A DNA stretch of 64,000 nucleotides from contig JAPXMY010000008.1 of NCBI GenBank assembly GCA_033808805.1, positions 32,753 to 96,752 on the forward strand, read 5' to 3'. Positions 51,529 to 61,619 of this stretch are shown here, piece after piece. The notes beneath the pieces are model-generated. The model searched no databases. It was not told the DNA's origin and saw only the letters and a program-made list of their open reading frames with translations. Within the stretch, counting starts at the first letter, position 1; every line of letters starts with the position of its first letter. The position numbers and the translations under genes were made by a program. The stretch is from UBA1783 sp033808805. Its GTDB lineage: Bacteria; Bacillota_I; Bacilli_A; Erysipelotrichales; Erysipelotrichaceae.

Positions 51529-51806
51529 TTATTCCTGATCTTTCAATTTAAGGAAAGCATCATTCAACTCAGTAAAGATATCTAAGTTTACTGAATAGTA
51601 ATGAGCTGTTCCAACTTTTCTGGTTTTCACCATTTTCGCACTAGACAATTCTTTCATATGATACGAAAATGTCGGTTGCGATAAATTAAAATACTCAAGT
51701 AAATCCTTCTGGTTCATTTCATTGTTTTTTAATAACAATGCCATGATCTTTATTCTGCTGTCATCCGCTAATGCTTTAAAAAATCTGCCAAATCTTTATA
51801 TTGCAT
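51529..51806 (-). pseudogene. ArsR-family regulator with an early frameshift
   Basis: Small winged-helix repressor. A strong AGGAGGG ribosome site precedes an ATG (51806) that opens MQYKDLADFLKH and then hits TAG. In the other frame the sequence continues FKALADDSRIKIMALLL and the complete ArsR helix-turn-helix (LLEYFNLSQPTFSYHMKEL). One base missing from the run of six (51778-51783; seven would be needed) explains it. The repaired product would be 92 residues, normal for ArsR. A downstream ATG could give a 71-residue protein lacking the first helix, but it has no ribosome site. Real mutation, slippage or base-calling error are all possible. Confidence 0.75.
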
Positions 51807-51896
51807 GTTTCCCTCCTATTAATAATCTCCCCAGTTAGCTCATTTTACATTAAAACTCATTAATATTCAATTGATTGTGAAACATTTATTGCTTTA

Positions 51897-51971
51897 ATTA
51901 TAAAAATTGTTAAAAAAAACAATTATTTTACTTCATTTTTACTTTGAGCTTACTTTAAAATTACTTTAGAA
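51897..51971 (-). promoter_or_regulatory. Activated promoter with four 11-bp-phased repeats
   Basis: TTACTT recurs at 51928, 51939, 51950 and 51961, exactly every 11 bp. On the minus strand these AAGTAA boxes end next to a poor -35, and a perfect TATAAT (complement of 51897-51902) follows. This is the layout of OmpR/PhoB-type response-regulator sites. An inverted repeat AATTGTT/AACAATT (51905-51924) sits between -35 and -10. It would drive the ArsR gene. The rest of the 51807-52107 gap holds only the DUF2130 terminator. Confidence 0.6.
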
Positions 51972-52070
51972 AAGAAGGATTATATTGTTTCTATTAAACA
52001 CAAAAGATTTTCTACAGAGAACTTTCTTTTGAAAACTAAAACGAAAAAATATCTTATCATCAGGCAGCCA

Positions 52071-52096
52071 AAAGGTAGAAACTCATGTTTCTACCC
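52071..52096 (-). terminator. Terminator of the DUF2130 gene
   Basis: GGTAGAAAC (52075-52083) pairs with GTTTCTACC (52088-52096) around TCAT; the minus strand continues TTTTGG. Confidence 0.85.
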
Positions 52097-52107
52097 TGCT
52101 TATAGTT

Positions 52108-53460
52108 TTACTTTTGTTCTTCAAACATTTTTTGCATTGTTGGATTATTTCTGGTTAATCTTTTTATTGATAAATCCTGAGCCTTATTATTGGCTAATCG
52201 TAAATTATTTTCCGAAGACAACAGTGCATCTTTTGTTTTCTGCAGATGGATGATGGTTTTATCAATCTCATCGATAGCTGTCTTAAACCTTCTGGCAGCC
52301 AGTTCATAATTTTTAGAAAACCTGTTTTTGAAATCGTTCATTTCATTTTCGAAATTTGAAATATCAATATTCTGGTTTCTCACTATTGCTAACTCTCTTT
52401 TATATTCCATTGAATTTAAAGCCGCATTTCTTAACAGCGTAATCATAGGAATGAAAAACTGCGGTCTGATAACATACATCTTTTCATATTTATATGACAC
52501 ATCTACAATACCTGTGTTATAAAGCTCATTATCTTTTTCCAACAGTGATACAAGCACTGCATACTCACAGTTTTTCGCTTTTCTATCTCTATCTAACTTG
52601 GCAAAGAAATCTTCATTCTTCTGTTTGGTCGCTGTTTTATCTTCCTCGTTTTTCATTTCAAACATGATAGAAACAATTTCATTTTTTTCATCATCGTAAT
52701 CTCTAAAAATATAATCACCCTTTGTTCCGGATTTAGTATCAGTATCTTTTTCAAAGTAGGCATTTTTAAAGGCTGTCGCTCTAATCTGGTTGAATTCATT
52801 TTCACAGTGCTGCTCCAATGTTTCCCCTACCAGTTTAGTAGATAACTTAAGCTTTAAATCTTTATAGTAGTCAATCAGACTATCTTTTGATTTCAGCTGA
52901 TCTTCATATTTTTCCTTTAATGAATTTTCTTTAATCTTATGCTGACTTTCACTGTTTTCCAGCTTACTGGTTAATTTGGCTATTTCGCTGTCTTTAGCAT
53001 GTAAAATTTTCTGAATCTCTAACTGGTTTTTATCTTCCCTGCTTTTCAGCTGGTTTGACAGATCTGATATCTGGCTATCTTTTTCATTCATTTGGCTTTG
53101 AAGCTGGTTTTTAAAACTTTGCTGCTGCAATTGGATCTGACTTTGAAGTTTCTCAATTTCGCTTTCTTTTTCAGCCATTTTTTTCAAATACTGTGCTTCT
53201 GTCTGGTTGGTTGCCAATTTAATCTTAGCTTCACTTTCGTTGTCCTTCTGCTTTAGCTGCAAACTTAATTTATCAATTTCACTTTGCATTTCCTGTCTGA
53301 TTAAAGCTAAAGCACTTTCCTTGTCTTTGATTAATTGAGCCTCTCTCAATTTCAAATCCGCTGAAAACTGCTGGTCTCTGATCTGATTAACTATTGACTG
53401 ATAATTTGATTCATCTATCTGAAACAATTCTCCGCAATTAGGACATTTAATCTCTTTCAT
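52108..53460 (-). CDS. DUF2130 protein (zinc-knuckle, coiled coil, PD-(D/E)XK-like)
   Basis: 450-residue protein of the DUF2130 family. It begins with a CPNCG knuckle (residues 5-9). A long glutamine/lysine/serine-rich coiled coil fills about residues 30-210. A C-terminal domain (about 215-430) contains SGTKGDYIFRDY followed by SIMFEMKNEED, a PD-(D/E)XK-like arrangement seen in family members. A role in DNA handling is inferred from that fold, but no activity is established. It is next to addAB in the same direction, though separated by a terminator. Confidence 0.85.
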   Translation of the reverse strand: MKEIKCPNCGELFQIDESNYQSIVNQIRDQQFSADLKLREAQLIKDKESALALIRQEMQSEIDKLSLQLKQKDNESEAKIKLATNQTEAQYLKKMAEKESEIEKLQSQIQLQQQSFKNQLQSQMNEKDSQISDLSNQLKSREDKNQLEIQKILHAKDSEIAKLTSKLENSESQHKIKENSLKEKYEDQLKSKDSLIDYYKDLKLKLSTKLVGETLEQHCENEFNQIRATAFKNAYFEKDTDTKSGTKGDYIFRDYDDEKNEIVSIMFEMKNEEDKTATKQKNEDFFAKLDRDRKAKNCEYAVLVSLLEKDNELYNTGIVDVSYKYEKMYVIRPQFFIPMITLLRNAALNSMEYKRELAIVRNQNIDISNFENEMNDFKNRFSKNYELAARRFKTAIDEIDKTIIHLQKTKDALLSSENNLRLANNKAQDLSIKRLTRNNPTMQKMFEEQK

Positions 53461-53550
53461 CTGTTTCTCCTTTCACTTACACCATATTATATTTCTTTTT
53501 TTATACTACTGATATTATACAACATCTGGTAATTGTCTTTTTAAAACAAA

Positions 53551-53606
53551 ACCCATCAATTGATTCTACATCTTTATTATACAGGAAGCAGAAATCAATG
53601 ATGGGT
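53551..53606 (-). terminator. Terminator of addAB
   Basis: ACCCATCA (53551-53558) pairs with TGATGGGT (53599-53606), with further inner pairing TTGATT/AATCAA. The minus strand continues TTTTGTTTT. Confidence 0.8.
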
Positions 53607-53633
53607 GTTTATTTGGACTTTATAAATAATTCT

Positions 53634-56600
53634 CTATTTTACCTGACGGTATGTTGAATCTATTAAACTGAACAGATAGCATTCAACTTTCTTATCAGAC
53701 ACCGACTCAAGATATTCTTTATATCCCAACAACTGCAAATCATAGTTTTCATCAGAAATATTTTTAAGTTTATAGTCAATAATGACAAATCTGTCTTCAT
53801 ATTCCAGCAGCAGGTCGATAAAACCATGTTTTTGCTGGTTATCCTTTTGGTAGATAAACTCAAACTCTTTTATGATTTCAGCTTTAGAAATATCTTTCAG
53901 TAAATCACTTTCGATAAAACTTTTTACTTTCATCTTGAATTTTTCATCCAGAATTGAATAATCTGGATTTTTCAAATCTATCAATTCCATCAGATAGTGC
54001 AGTCTGGTTCCAAATTCCATAGTATCTTTTGTTGTTTGACCCACAATTGATATTTCTTTAGAGAACTTGACTTTCTCTATCGGTATCGGAGTTATCTGAT
54101 TTAAATCTTTTACTTTAAATATTTCCCTGTCTTTTATCAGATTTTCAAAAACATTTTTACGCTGTTTTAAATAATCTTTATTCAATCTGATATCCTTTTT
54201 CAAATCAATTTTCTTAATATATGGTTCTAATAAATCGAAAATTGAATTCAGCATACTTAAAAAACTATTGTATCTCAACCTGGTTTTATTCTCCACAACT
54301 CCATTCTTTAATGATGTCATCATTTTTTCCAATGGACAGACGATAATTATCTTTTCCTGGGCTCTGGTTAAGGCGACATAAAACAATCTAATCTTCTCTG
54401 AAATTCTTTCACGATCTTTATCCCTTTTAAACAAGCCCTTTAAAACCGTATCTGACAGTCCCAGATACTTTTTTCCATCGTCCAGCTTACAAGGCATGAT
54501 TATTCCTCTTTCTTTGGAAAATAGAAAATCTCCGTTGGTATCACTAACATTGAATCTTCCAGACAGCAAAGGATAATAACAGATGCGGAATTCCAAGCCT
54601 TTTGAATTATGAATGGTCATTATCTTTACCGTATTATCTTCAAACTGATTTAATTTAAATTCCAGCTTTTTGTTTTCATCATTCAGTATTTTTTCTAAAT
54701 GTCTGGAAAACTCGCTATAGCTGTATCCTATTTGCCCCAGCTGATTTGCCAGATCACCAACATATTCTAAAATCGCCACATTCAATTCTACATCACCGAT
54801 CAGATGAAGTTTTTCATAAACATCAAATTCTTTGATAATTTCGTTAAATACTTCCAAGGTCGTTTTATCATCTATCCCCTGAGAAATCTTCTCACATTTT
54901 AAATAACTTTCACTTTCTTCAATTTTCTTTTGTTTAATCGTTTCATAAATGTTCTCATCATTGTTTTCAATCAAGAAGCTTCTTTCAATAGAAGCATAAC
55001 AATGTTTCTTTACTTCTACATCATTTTTATTATTGGCAATGTAATCAATCAGCATAAAGATTCTTTTTATGACTTTGATCGCATCTTTTTCGCCAATTTG
55101 AACTTCACGTTCTACCTTTACAGGAATTGCTTCAGCTGACAAAATTTCATTAAATAAATCAAAATGTTTTTTTGTTTGAGCCATAATGCAGAAATCACCA
55201 TATTCAACATTTCTCAGCTTTCCATCATCAAAAACTTGAAATTTTTCTTTTACTTTCTTTTTGATATCATTGGCGATTATCATCGCTTCAACTTCTTCTT
55301 TGGAATATTCCTTATCAGCAAATGGGTAGGCATCTACTTTTTTGATTACAATCCTGCCTTTTTCATCAAGACTTTCTTCATCTTCTTTCATCTCATAGCT
55401 GATGATCTCTGTTTGATAATATTTGTCTTTTGGACATTTATTACTATACTTTTTTTGACCAAATTTCATTTGCTGAGAAGAATCATAATTAACTCCGCCA
55501 ATACTCTTATCCATCAAATGAGAAAAGATATTATTGACCGTGTCAATAACTTCTTCTCGGCTTCTAAAATTCCTGTTTAAATCAACTGTTTTTCCCAAAT
55601 CAGTATCCTTACATTTTTCATATTTATTCTGAAAGTTCAATGGATTGGCATTTCTAAAGCCATAGATCGATTGCTTGATATCTCCAACTACAAAGACATT
55701 GTCAGCAGAAATAAGATCAATAAACTCCTCTTGGATGTCACTGTTATCCTGATATTCATCGACCAGTATTTCTTTGAAATAATCGCTTATTTCCTTTCTT
55801 ATACTTTCGTTTTCCTTTACCAGCTGAATTGACATCTTGGCAATATCCATATAGGAATACAAATCTTTTTCTGCCTTAAACTCAGAAACTCTTTCATCCA
55901 GCTGTCTGATAATATCCAAAACAACTTCCACATATTTTTTTGTACTCTGAACTTTATTTTCATCTTCATTCTTGGAAAAACTGAATACTTCTTTTATTTC
56001 CTTAACTGTCTCAGAGATTCTGTCCTTAAAGAAAGATGCTTCTTCCTTTGTCTCTTTATCGATTTCAGAAGTAATTCTCATTTGGCCTATTTTAAGATTT
56101 TCACTTGTCTTTTTTAACTGCTCTTCTGTCTTTTCAGCAGTATATTCCTTTAACTTCGGTATTTCATCAGTTATAAATTTAGCTTTATGCCCATCCAGTC
56201 TTATTTCTAACTCTTTAAGCCAGCGGCCAATATCATTATGCAGTTCTAAAGCTGTTTTGTGATATTCTGCTACTTGTTTTTCAATAAAACTGGCGTTGAA
56301 AAAATTATCAAAGTAATTATCAATAAAACTTTTCCTGTCGATAATTAAATCCATTTTATTATTAATTGATATGATTGCCTCTTTGAAAGCAGCATCATTT
56401 TTGATGCACAGATCATTAACTGTTTCCAAAAACTGCTGCTCTTTTGAAATGTACTTCTGATTAAAGATATCTTCAAGTATTTCTTCCTGTTTTATCTTCA
56501 GCACATTTTCATCAATGATACTGATATCATCACTAACATTCAGTAGATAGTGATACTTTTTAACCAGCGATAAAGCAAAGGCATCAAAAGTCATAATGTA

Positions 56601-56888
56601 GCTTCCATCAATTTTATCTAACTGTCTTTTTCTGAAATCCTCTTCCAATCTATTGCCGGCATTATCTATTATTCTTTTTTTGGTCTTTTCTCTCATAGAT
56701 GTAGCAGCTGCTTTAGTAAAAGTTAAAACCAGAAGCTGGTCAATATTGATTCCTTTACTCAGATGATTGAAGATACGTTCAGTCAAAACTGCTGTTTTAC
56801 CGCTTCCTGCACCTGCTGAAACAATCGTATTGCTGATTTGACAATTTATGGCATCCAGCTGCTCATCTGTCCATTTTAAATCACTCAT
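53634..56888 (-). CDS. addA: ATP-dependent helicase/nuclease AddA
   Basis: 1084-residue subunit of the AddAB enzyme that resects double-strand breaks for recombination and degrades foreign linear DNA. The helicase has Walker A AGAGSGKT (residues 25-32), LTFTKAAA, ILVDEYQDNSDIQEEF, VGDIKQSIYGFRNA and the late FYVALTRAQEK. The C-terminal nuclease has the VIIDYK core with an upstream GFIDLLLEY. It is somewhat shorter than the Bacillus subtilis enzyme (about 1230). The start overlaps the addB end by 8 bp and is chosen because GGAGG lies 6 nt ahead of it, inside addB. The two subunits are thus coupled. Confidence 0.97.
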   Translation of the reverse strand: MSDLKWTDEQLDAINCQISNTIVSAGAGSGKTAVLTERIFNHLSKGINIDQLLVLTFTKAAATSMREKTKKRIIDNAGNRLEEDFRKRQLDKIDGSYIMTFDAFALSLVKKYHYLLNVSDDISIIDENVLKIKQEEILEDIFNQKYISKEQQFLETVNDLCIKNDAAFKEAIISINNKMDLIIDRKSFIDNYFDNFFNASFIEKQVAEYHKTALELHNDIGRWLKELEIRLDGHKAKFITDEIPKLKEYTAEKTEEQLKKTSENLKIGQMRITSEIDKETKEEASFFKDRISETVKEIKEVFSFSKNEDENKVQSTKKYVEVVLDIIRQLDERVSEFKAEKDLYSYMDIAKMSIQLVKENESIRKEISDYFKEILVDEYQDNSDIQEEFIDLISADNVFVVGDIKQSIYGFRNANPLNFQNKYEKCKDTDLGKTVDLNRNFRSREEVIDTVNNIFSHLMDKSIGGVNYDSSQQMKFGQKKYSNKCPKDKYYQTEIISYEMKEDEESLDEKGRIVIKKVDAYPFADKEYSKEEVEAMIIANDIKKKVKEKFQVFDDGKLRNVEYGDFCIMAQTKKHFDLFNEILSAEAIPVKVEREVQIGEKDAIKVIKRIFMLIDYIANNKNDVEVKKHCYASIERSFLIENNDENIYETIKQKKIEESESYLKCEKISQGIDDKTTLEVFNEIIKEFDVYEKLHLIGDVELNVAILEYVGDLANQLGQIGYSYSEFSRHLEKILNDENKKLEFKLNQFEDNTVKIMTIHNSKGLEFRICYYPLLSGRFNVSDTNGDFLFSKERGIIMPCKLDDGKKYLGLSDTVLKGLFKRDKDRERISEKIRLFYVALTRAQEKIIIVCPLEKMMTSLKNGVVENKTRLRYNSFLSMLNSIFDLLEPYIKKIDLKKDIRLNKDYLKQRKNVFENLIKDREIFKVKDLNQITPIPIEKVKFSKEISIVGQTTKDTMEFGTRLHYLMELIDLKNPDYSILDEKFKMKVKSFIESDLLKDISKAEIIKEFEFIYQKDNQQKHGFIDLLLEYEDRFVIIDYKLKNISDENYDLQLLGYKEYLESVSDKKVECYLFSLIDSTYRQVK

Positions 56889-59211
56889 CGTCATCCTCCA
56901 TTTCTTTTATCTTTTTAAAATCGCTGCTTTTTCGATAACAGATATCACTATAGGTGCAGTATTTACATGACTCACTATACTCATATGGCACTATAGGAAA
57001 TTTTCTGTCTAAAATATTGTTGCCCGCTTCCTTAATTTTATCTTCAGTAAGTTTAATTAAATTTTCAATCCCTTTATTGTCAATACCACCGTTGTGTAAA
57101 ATCTTACCTTCTTTAGAGATTCTTATATTAATAAGACCGCTGTCCATATAATCCTGGTCAAAGTTTTCCAAAATATAGAAATTCTCATCACCGTTACTTT
57201 TCCCTTTCAGTTTGATTGAATTGAACTTCTTTACTTCAATATCCTTATTTGTCTCATACTTATTATCTGTATTGATTAAATGCTGAATATAAAAACCAGC
57301 GTATTTTTTATCTTCTTCTTCAAAAATCTTGCTGGCCAGATATAGATAGCTGGGAAGCTGCAAAGACAGGCCATCTACAACCTGATCTTCTTTATAAACT
57401 TCTGAACCTGTTTTATAGTCGACTACAGCTATTAATCTCTCATCAGCTATTTTTTGGTGAATCAGTTTATCAATTACACCATTAAAACTGATTTTATCGG
57501 TAATCTTGATTTCTTTTTTAGTTTCATACTCAAAAGTATCAAAACCTATCTGGGCATGCTGACATTTAATGAGTTCAATATCTTTGATTAATTCCTGTTT
57601 TAAACTTTCAGTAAAATACTTCTCACTTTCGGTATAATTCTGATCAGCAGTTACTTCATTTACTTTTTCATCGATTATTTTACTGATAACCAGATCATCA
57701 TCAATACTATCCTCAAAAACTCTTTTTAGAACATCGTGAAAGATATTACCCAGCTGCAGATAGAATTGAGTTGTCTCATCATTTATTTTCAGCTTCTTTT
57801 CAATAAAATATTTAAAAGGGCATCTATAATAATTGTTCAGCTGAGAATACGACAAATTGATTGAAGTATCCAATTGTTTTTCAATCTGTTTATAGCTGTG
57901 GTCATATTTACAATAATTGTTTTCATCATAGGTTGCATACAATTTTTCCAAGTTTTTATCTTTGATGTGATATTTGGAAAAATGATCCAGTTTTTTTGAA
58001 AATCGATATCTGTTCAACTTGTCAGAATAAAGAAAGCTGGCTGAATTATTTTCTTCATCATTAATAGTCATTTTATCCAAGATTACACTTTTATTAAAAT
58101 TATCCATTAAACTGTTTTCACAATATGAAAGATAGAGATTATTGATTTTTGATAAATAATGTAAAAGATTTTCTTTTTTGAGATTGTTTTTTTCTTCAGT
58201 TTTGCTTAAGCCGACCAAACCTTTGATATCGTCGGTAATATAATCGGTATCTACTGATAATGCTGGACAATTGTCATTAAAACCGACCAAAAATACGTAG
58301 TCCTTATCTTCAAAAGGCTCAAAAAGATCTACTCTTTTAACGATGTCTGTATACGAATCATTTTTTATTTTTGTATTGTTTAGTTCATCGATAATCAAAT
58401 CTCTATATTCTTCAATTCGAACATATTTATTGATGATTGAAACAATTTTATTAAGGTGTTTCGAATTCTTATTTTCATTTAAAAATTCTTCAAGTTTCTC
58501 TCTATCATCTTCTTCTAGAATCTTGATAAAATCCTTGACTATTGTCAGAGATGAAAAACTGCTTTCATTTTGCTCTTCAATTCTGAAGTGGAAATAATCA
58601 TTATAGCGATTAAAATAACTCTCATAGCTGCTATCGGCATTCATCACATAAATATTATTGATATCAACATTTTTTTCTAACAACTGTGAAATACTGCTAT
58701 ATAAATATTGAACTTCCTCTTCCATCGTTTCAAACTCAAAATAATTGAATTTTTTGTCGTTTAAATCAAACGGCACAATTTCACCATTTATACTATCGAA
58801 AATATCTTTATAGAAGCTATCTATTTTACCATAACCCAAAACAACTATTCTATCCCACTTTTTTAAGTAGCTGAAGAAATATGGATTTTCAATTAAAAGA
58901 TTGTTAGCAGTGAGTTCTTTCTTATAGCCGACCAGTTTATCCAGTTTTTCATTGTCATACTTTTTTTCTTTGATAAAACGCAAATTATTTAAATATGTTT
59001 TAGCGACATCAATTTTCATTTCATACTTATCAACCAGATATTTAACAGCTTTAAAATCATAATCAAAGAAATAGTTTTTCATAAACTCTTCCATTGACAT
59101 AAATTTTGATTTTAGAAGTTTGTTATTTTCAGAAGCTTTTTTTAAAATATAGTTTTTAAAAGCGGCAGGGCAAACAACTAAAGAACCATTCAAATTACTA
59201 ATATCAATCAT
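56881..59211 (-). CDS. addB: AddB nuclease subunit, compact form
   Basis: 776-residue second subunit. The C-terminal half is the RecB-type nuclease with an iron-sulfur cluster: CPFKYFIEK (first cysteine) and the CKYCTYSDIC group near the end, around AVVDYKTG with its nuclease aspartate and lysine. The N-terminal half is degenerate helicase-like; no Walker A is seen where B. subtilis AddB has one, and the protein is about 390 residues shorter than that AddB (about 1166). This resembles short RexB-like forms. Chi recognition may differ. AGAAGGTG precedes the ATG. Confidence 0.93.
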   Translation of the reverse strand: MIDISNLNGSLVVCPAAFKNYILKKASENNKLLKSKFMSMEEFMKNYFFDYDFKAVKYLVDKYEMKIDVAKTYLNNLRFIKEKKYDNEKLDKLVGYKKELTANNLLIENPYFFSYLKKWDRIVVLGYGKIDSFYKDIFDSINGEIVPFDLNDKKFNYFEFETMEEEVQYLYSSISQLLEKNVDINNIYVMNADSSYESYFNRYNDYFHFRIEEQNESSFSSLTIVKDFIKILEEDDREKLEEFLNENKNSKHLNKIVSIINKYVRIEEYRDLIIDELNNTKIKNDSYTDIVKRVDLFEPFEDKDYVFLVGFNDNCPALSVDTDYITDDIKGLVGLSKTEEKNNLKKENLLHYLSKINNLYLSYCENSLMDNFNKSVILDKMTINDEENNSASFLYSDKLNRYRFSKKLDHFSKYHIKDKNLEKLYATYDENNYCKYDHSYKQIEKQLDTSINLSYSQLNNYYRCPFKYFIEKKLKINDETTQFYLQLGNIFHDVLKRVFEDSIDDDLVISKIIDEKVNEVTADQNYTESEKYFTESLKQELIKDIELIKCQHAQIGFDTFEYETKKEIKITDKISFNGVIDKLIHQKIADERLIAVVDYKTGSEVYKEDQVVDGLSLQLPSYLYLASKIFEEEDKKYAGFYIQHLINTDNKYETNKDIEVKKFNSIKLKGKSNGDENFYILENFDQDYMDSGLINIRISKEGKILHNGGIDNKGIENLIKLTEDKIKEAGNNILDRKFPIVPYEYSESCKYCTYSDICYRKSSDFKKIKEMEDDDE

Positions 59212-59264
59212 CTTTTCACCTTCTTTTATAACCCTATTCTACAATATTCTCTTAACAATAAACA

Positions 59265-59311
59265 TAGAAAAACAGTCCCTATTTTACCAGTGAGTAAATA
59301 TATGGACTGTG
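59265..59311 (-). terminator. Terminator of the wall-protein gene
   Basis: ACAGTCC (59272-59278) pairs with GGACTGT (59304-59310), with an inner TTTAC/GTAAA helix; TTTTTC follows on the minus strand. Confidence 0.75.
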
Positions 59312-59320
59312 GTTCTGCTA

Positions 59321-61585
59321 TTAAATTGTTTTAAACTTTATTTTATTTCTATTTTTGTACCCAATCATGCTTACGATAGAAATAAAAGATATCACCATCA
59401 TAGAGACCCAGATAGTTGGGTTGAAACTATCGCCTGTTGGCGGAACAGGATCGTCTTTATGACAGTTGGTCACATTATAGCCAGATATATGGCTTTCATA
59501 GCCAGGAACTGGATCTTCTTCAATAGTATATTCAATCAATTGATCATTCTCATATTTTGGAAGGTCCTTAAAAGTCCATGACCAGTCTTCTGCTTTTGTG
59601 ACTACTCTGAAGTCAATTTCTAGACCATTTTTAAATAACCTTATCGTTATGCTCTCTGGTCTGTGACCTCTGGCATTGTTTTCATCTTCCCAGGTTTTTT
59701 CACCCATTATCGTAATTGTTTCTGGTTGATAGGAGTTTGTTATTTCAAATCCACTGATCATATCACCTGTTATGAGGGCTACATAACCTGAAATCTTTCT
59801 TTCTTTGATAATGTATTCATAATCGTTTCCCAGCCCATCTTGTTTTAATTGATTTTCAAACTGTATAGACCAGTCTCCATTCTGATCGGGTTCAATTTTT
59901 TCATATCCGATATAAACCGCCTCTTCGCTGCTGCCCGCTATTTTACGCCAAAGTTCAACTTCTATACTTTCAGGTCTGATTTTCTTCTCATCATTATTAT
60001 CGTCCCACACTTTATTTGCCTGAAGGTCAATAACTTCATCTGAAGCACCAATAGTTACATTACCATTAGTTCCAATTCCCCCTCCGCGAGTAACAGAATG
60101 ATTTCCTGTAATATACACTTTTGCCAGAGCTTTTGTATTGTCATTTCCAACACTGTCTGTCTGAAGCGAAAAGTCCACATCTTCTCCCATCAGTCTTCCA
60201 TTCAGGCTATTTAACGCAACTTCTGTACCATCATTATATTTCCAGTTATAAGGTACCCCACCAAGCATCGTATCAGAAATTAAGTAACTGGGATTTCCTC
60301 CATGAGCACCCATTCCCTCTGTAGCACTGTAAATGAAGATATCTCTGGCGGAACGGGCCTGATTGCTATAGATGGCACAGCCATCTTTCAGATAAATTTT
60401 AGTATTGGTTATCGGGCAGGCTGCATATCCTCCACCAGCTATTTCCGCTGTATTTTCAGTAATCACCGCATTGGTAAGATAAAGCTCACCATTTTTAAAA
60501 CCCTCAGCGTCAAAACCATTGATATAAATGCCGCCTCCGCCAAATTTAAAGTTGGTGTGACCTGTACCATTCATTCTATTATTTGTTATATATCCCGCAC
60601 TGATGGTTGCTCTTGACACTCTATTGCCATAGGCTGCCTGAACAAAAATTCCGCCTCCAGTTGCACCAGAGCTATTGCCATCAACGGTCCCACCAGTCAT
60701 ATTCAGATAATTATTTCCCAGACTTACCTCCATGGTGCCAATACTGATGCCTCCGCCCATTTCTTCTGAACTGTTGTCTTTAATAATACCACCGCTGAAA
60801 TTAAATGTGCCACCTTCATAAACACAGACACCACCGCCAGCAGCAGCATCATTCCACGGTGTTGGTCCATTTATTGCCTGATTATTTTGAATTGTACCAC
60901 CTGACATATTAAATTTTGCGCCCTTATAAACCAGGATGGCACCACCATAAGTTGCTGAATTATGCTGCATAAGACCGCCCGACATATTAACGACACATTT
61001 ATTACCATTACCATAAACAGCTCCACCATATTTTCTGGCATAATTTTCAGAACCAATTTTATTGTTTTGCAATATCGTTCCATCCTCAATATTAAGAGTC
61101 CCTTTACAGTTAATTAATGATCTTTCTGCCTTGATTGCAAACTCAGAGTTTCCATCAATGGTAATGTTGGATAATGTTACAACACCTGTCTCATGTACAA
61201 AAAACAAAAACCCATTATATGAACTGTCCCTTTTTATAACCGCATTGGTTCCCAAAAGTGACAAATCACCATTTATTGTGACCTGCCCAGTCACAAAAAC
61301 AGTAGTTATGTCTTTATCAGCAAGGGCAATTTCCTTTGCTCTTTCAAAAGTCTTAACTGCTGTTTCTTTTGTACTGCCATCATTGGAGTCATTACCACTG
61401 GCTCCATTTAAATAGATTGCTTTTGTGCCCTTCCCAGTGTTTAAAAGTACCGGGGGATTTTGACTTGTTGATTTGTCAACAGATATTTCTTTTCCTAATA
61501 CCATGTAAGGAGAAAAAATCAGACTAAATATTGAAGCAGATATGACAATAACGGTCATAAACGCTCTAAAATAAGTTTTTTTCAT
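59321..61585 (-). CDS. Sortase-anchored beta-helix surface protein with Cna_B repeats
   Basis: 754-residue exported surface protein. It has a signal peptide (residues 1-31), then a parallel beta-helix (about 90-500) made of repeats such as GGAIYGNGNKCVVNMSGG and GGTIQNNQAI, as in polymorphic-outer-membrane/pectate-lyase-like adhesins. Two Cna_B-type stalk domains follow (about 540-625 from LQANKVWDDNN, and about 630-710 from IMGEKTWEDENN). A C-terminal sorting signal has VPPTGDS, a hydrophobic helix and the basic tail. The VPPTG form replaces LPXTG, implying a matching sortase. The Cna_B pattern allows an internal isopeptide bond. Probable adhesin or glycan binder. Confidence 0.88.
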   Translation of the reverse strand: MKKTYFRAFMTVIVISASIFSLIFSPYMVLGKEISVDKSTSQNPPVLLNTGKGTKAIYLNGASGNDSNDGSTKETAVKTFERAKEIALADKDITTVFVTGQVTINGDLSLLGTNAVIKRDSSYNGFLFFVHETGVVTLSNITIDGNSEFAIKAERSLINCKGTLNIEDGTILQNNKIGSENYARKYGGAVYGNGNKCVVNMSGGLMQHNSATYGGAILVYKGAKFNMSGGTIQNNQAINGPTPWNDAAAGGGVCVYEGGTFNFSGGIIKDNSSEEMGGGISIGTMEVSLGNNYLNMTGGTVDGNSSGATGGGIFVQAAYGNRVSRATISAGYITNNRMNGTGHTNFKFGGGGIYINGFDAEGFKNGELYLTNAVITENTAEIAGGGYAACPITNTKIYLKDGCAIYSNQARSARDIFIYSATEGMGAHGGNPSYLISDTMLGGVPYNWKYNDGTEVALNSLNGRLMGEDVDFSLQTDSVGNDNTKALAKVYITGNHSVTRGGGIGTNGNVTIGASDEVIDLQANKVWDDNNDEKKIRPESIEVELWRKIAGSSEEAVYIGYEKIEPDQNGDWSIQFENQLKQDGLGNDYEYIIKERKISGYVALITGDMISGFEITNSYQPETITIMGEKTWEDENNARGHRPESITIRLFKNGLEIDFRVVTKAEDWSWTFKDLPKYENDQLIEYTIEEDPVPGYESHISGYNVTNCHKDDPVPPTGDSFNPTIWVSMMVISFISIVSMIGYKNRNKIKFKTI

Positions 61586-61619
61586 GTTTTTCCTACTTTC
61601 TTAATTGAAACACTTGGAT

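Noticed and set aside
51928..51971. CRISPR-like array
   Set aside because: The units are 11 bp with 5-bp variable parts, far too short for CRISPR repeats and spacers.
52029..52253. Plus-strand 74-codon frame after the phased repeats
   Set aside because: It runs through the DUF2130 terminator and into that gene antisense; no ribosome site.
59321..61585. Plus-strand frames within the wall-protein gene
   Set aside because: They are antisense shadows of the repetitive beta-helix coding sequence.
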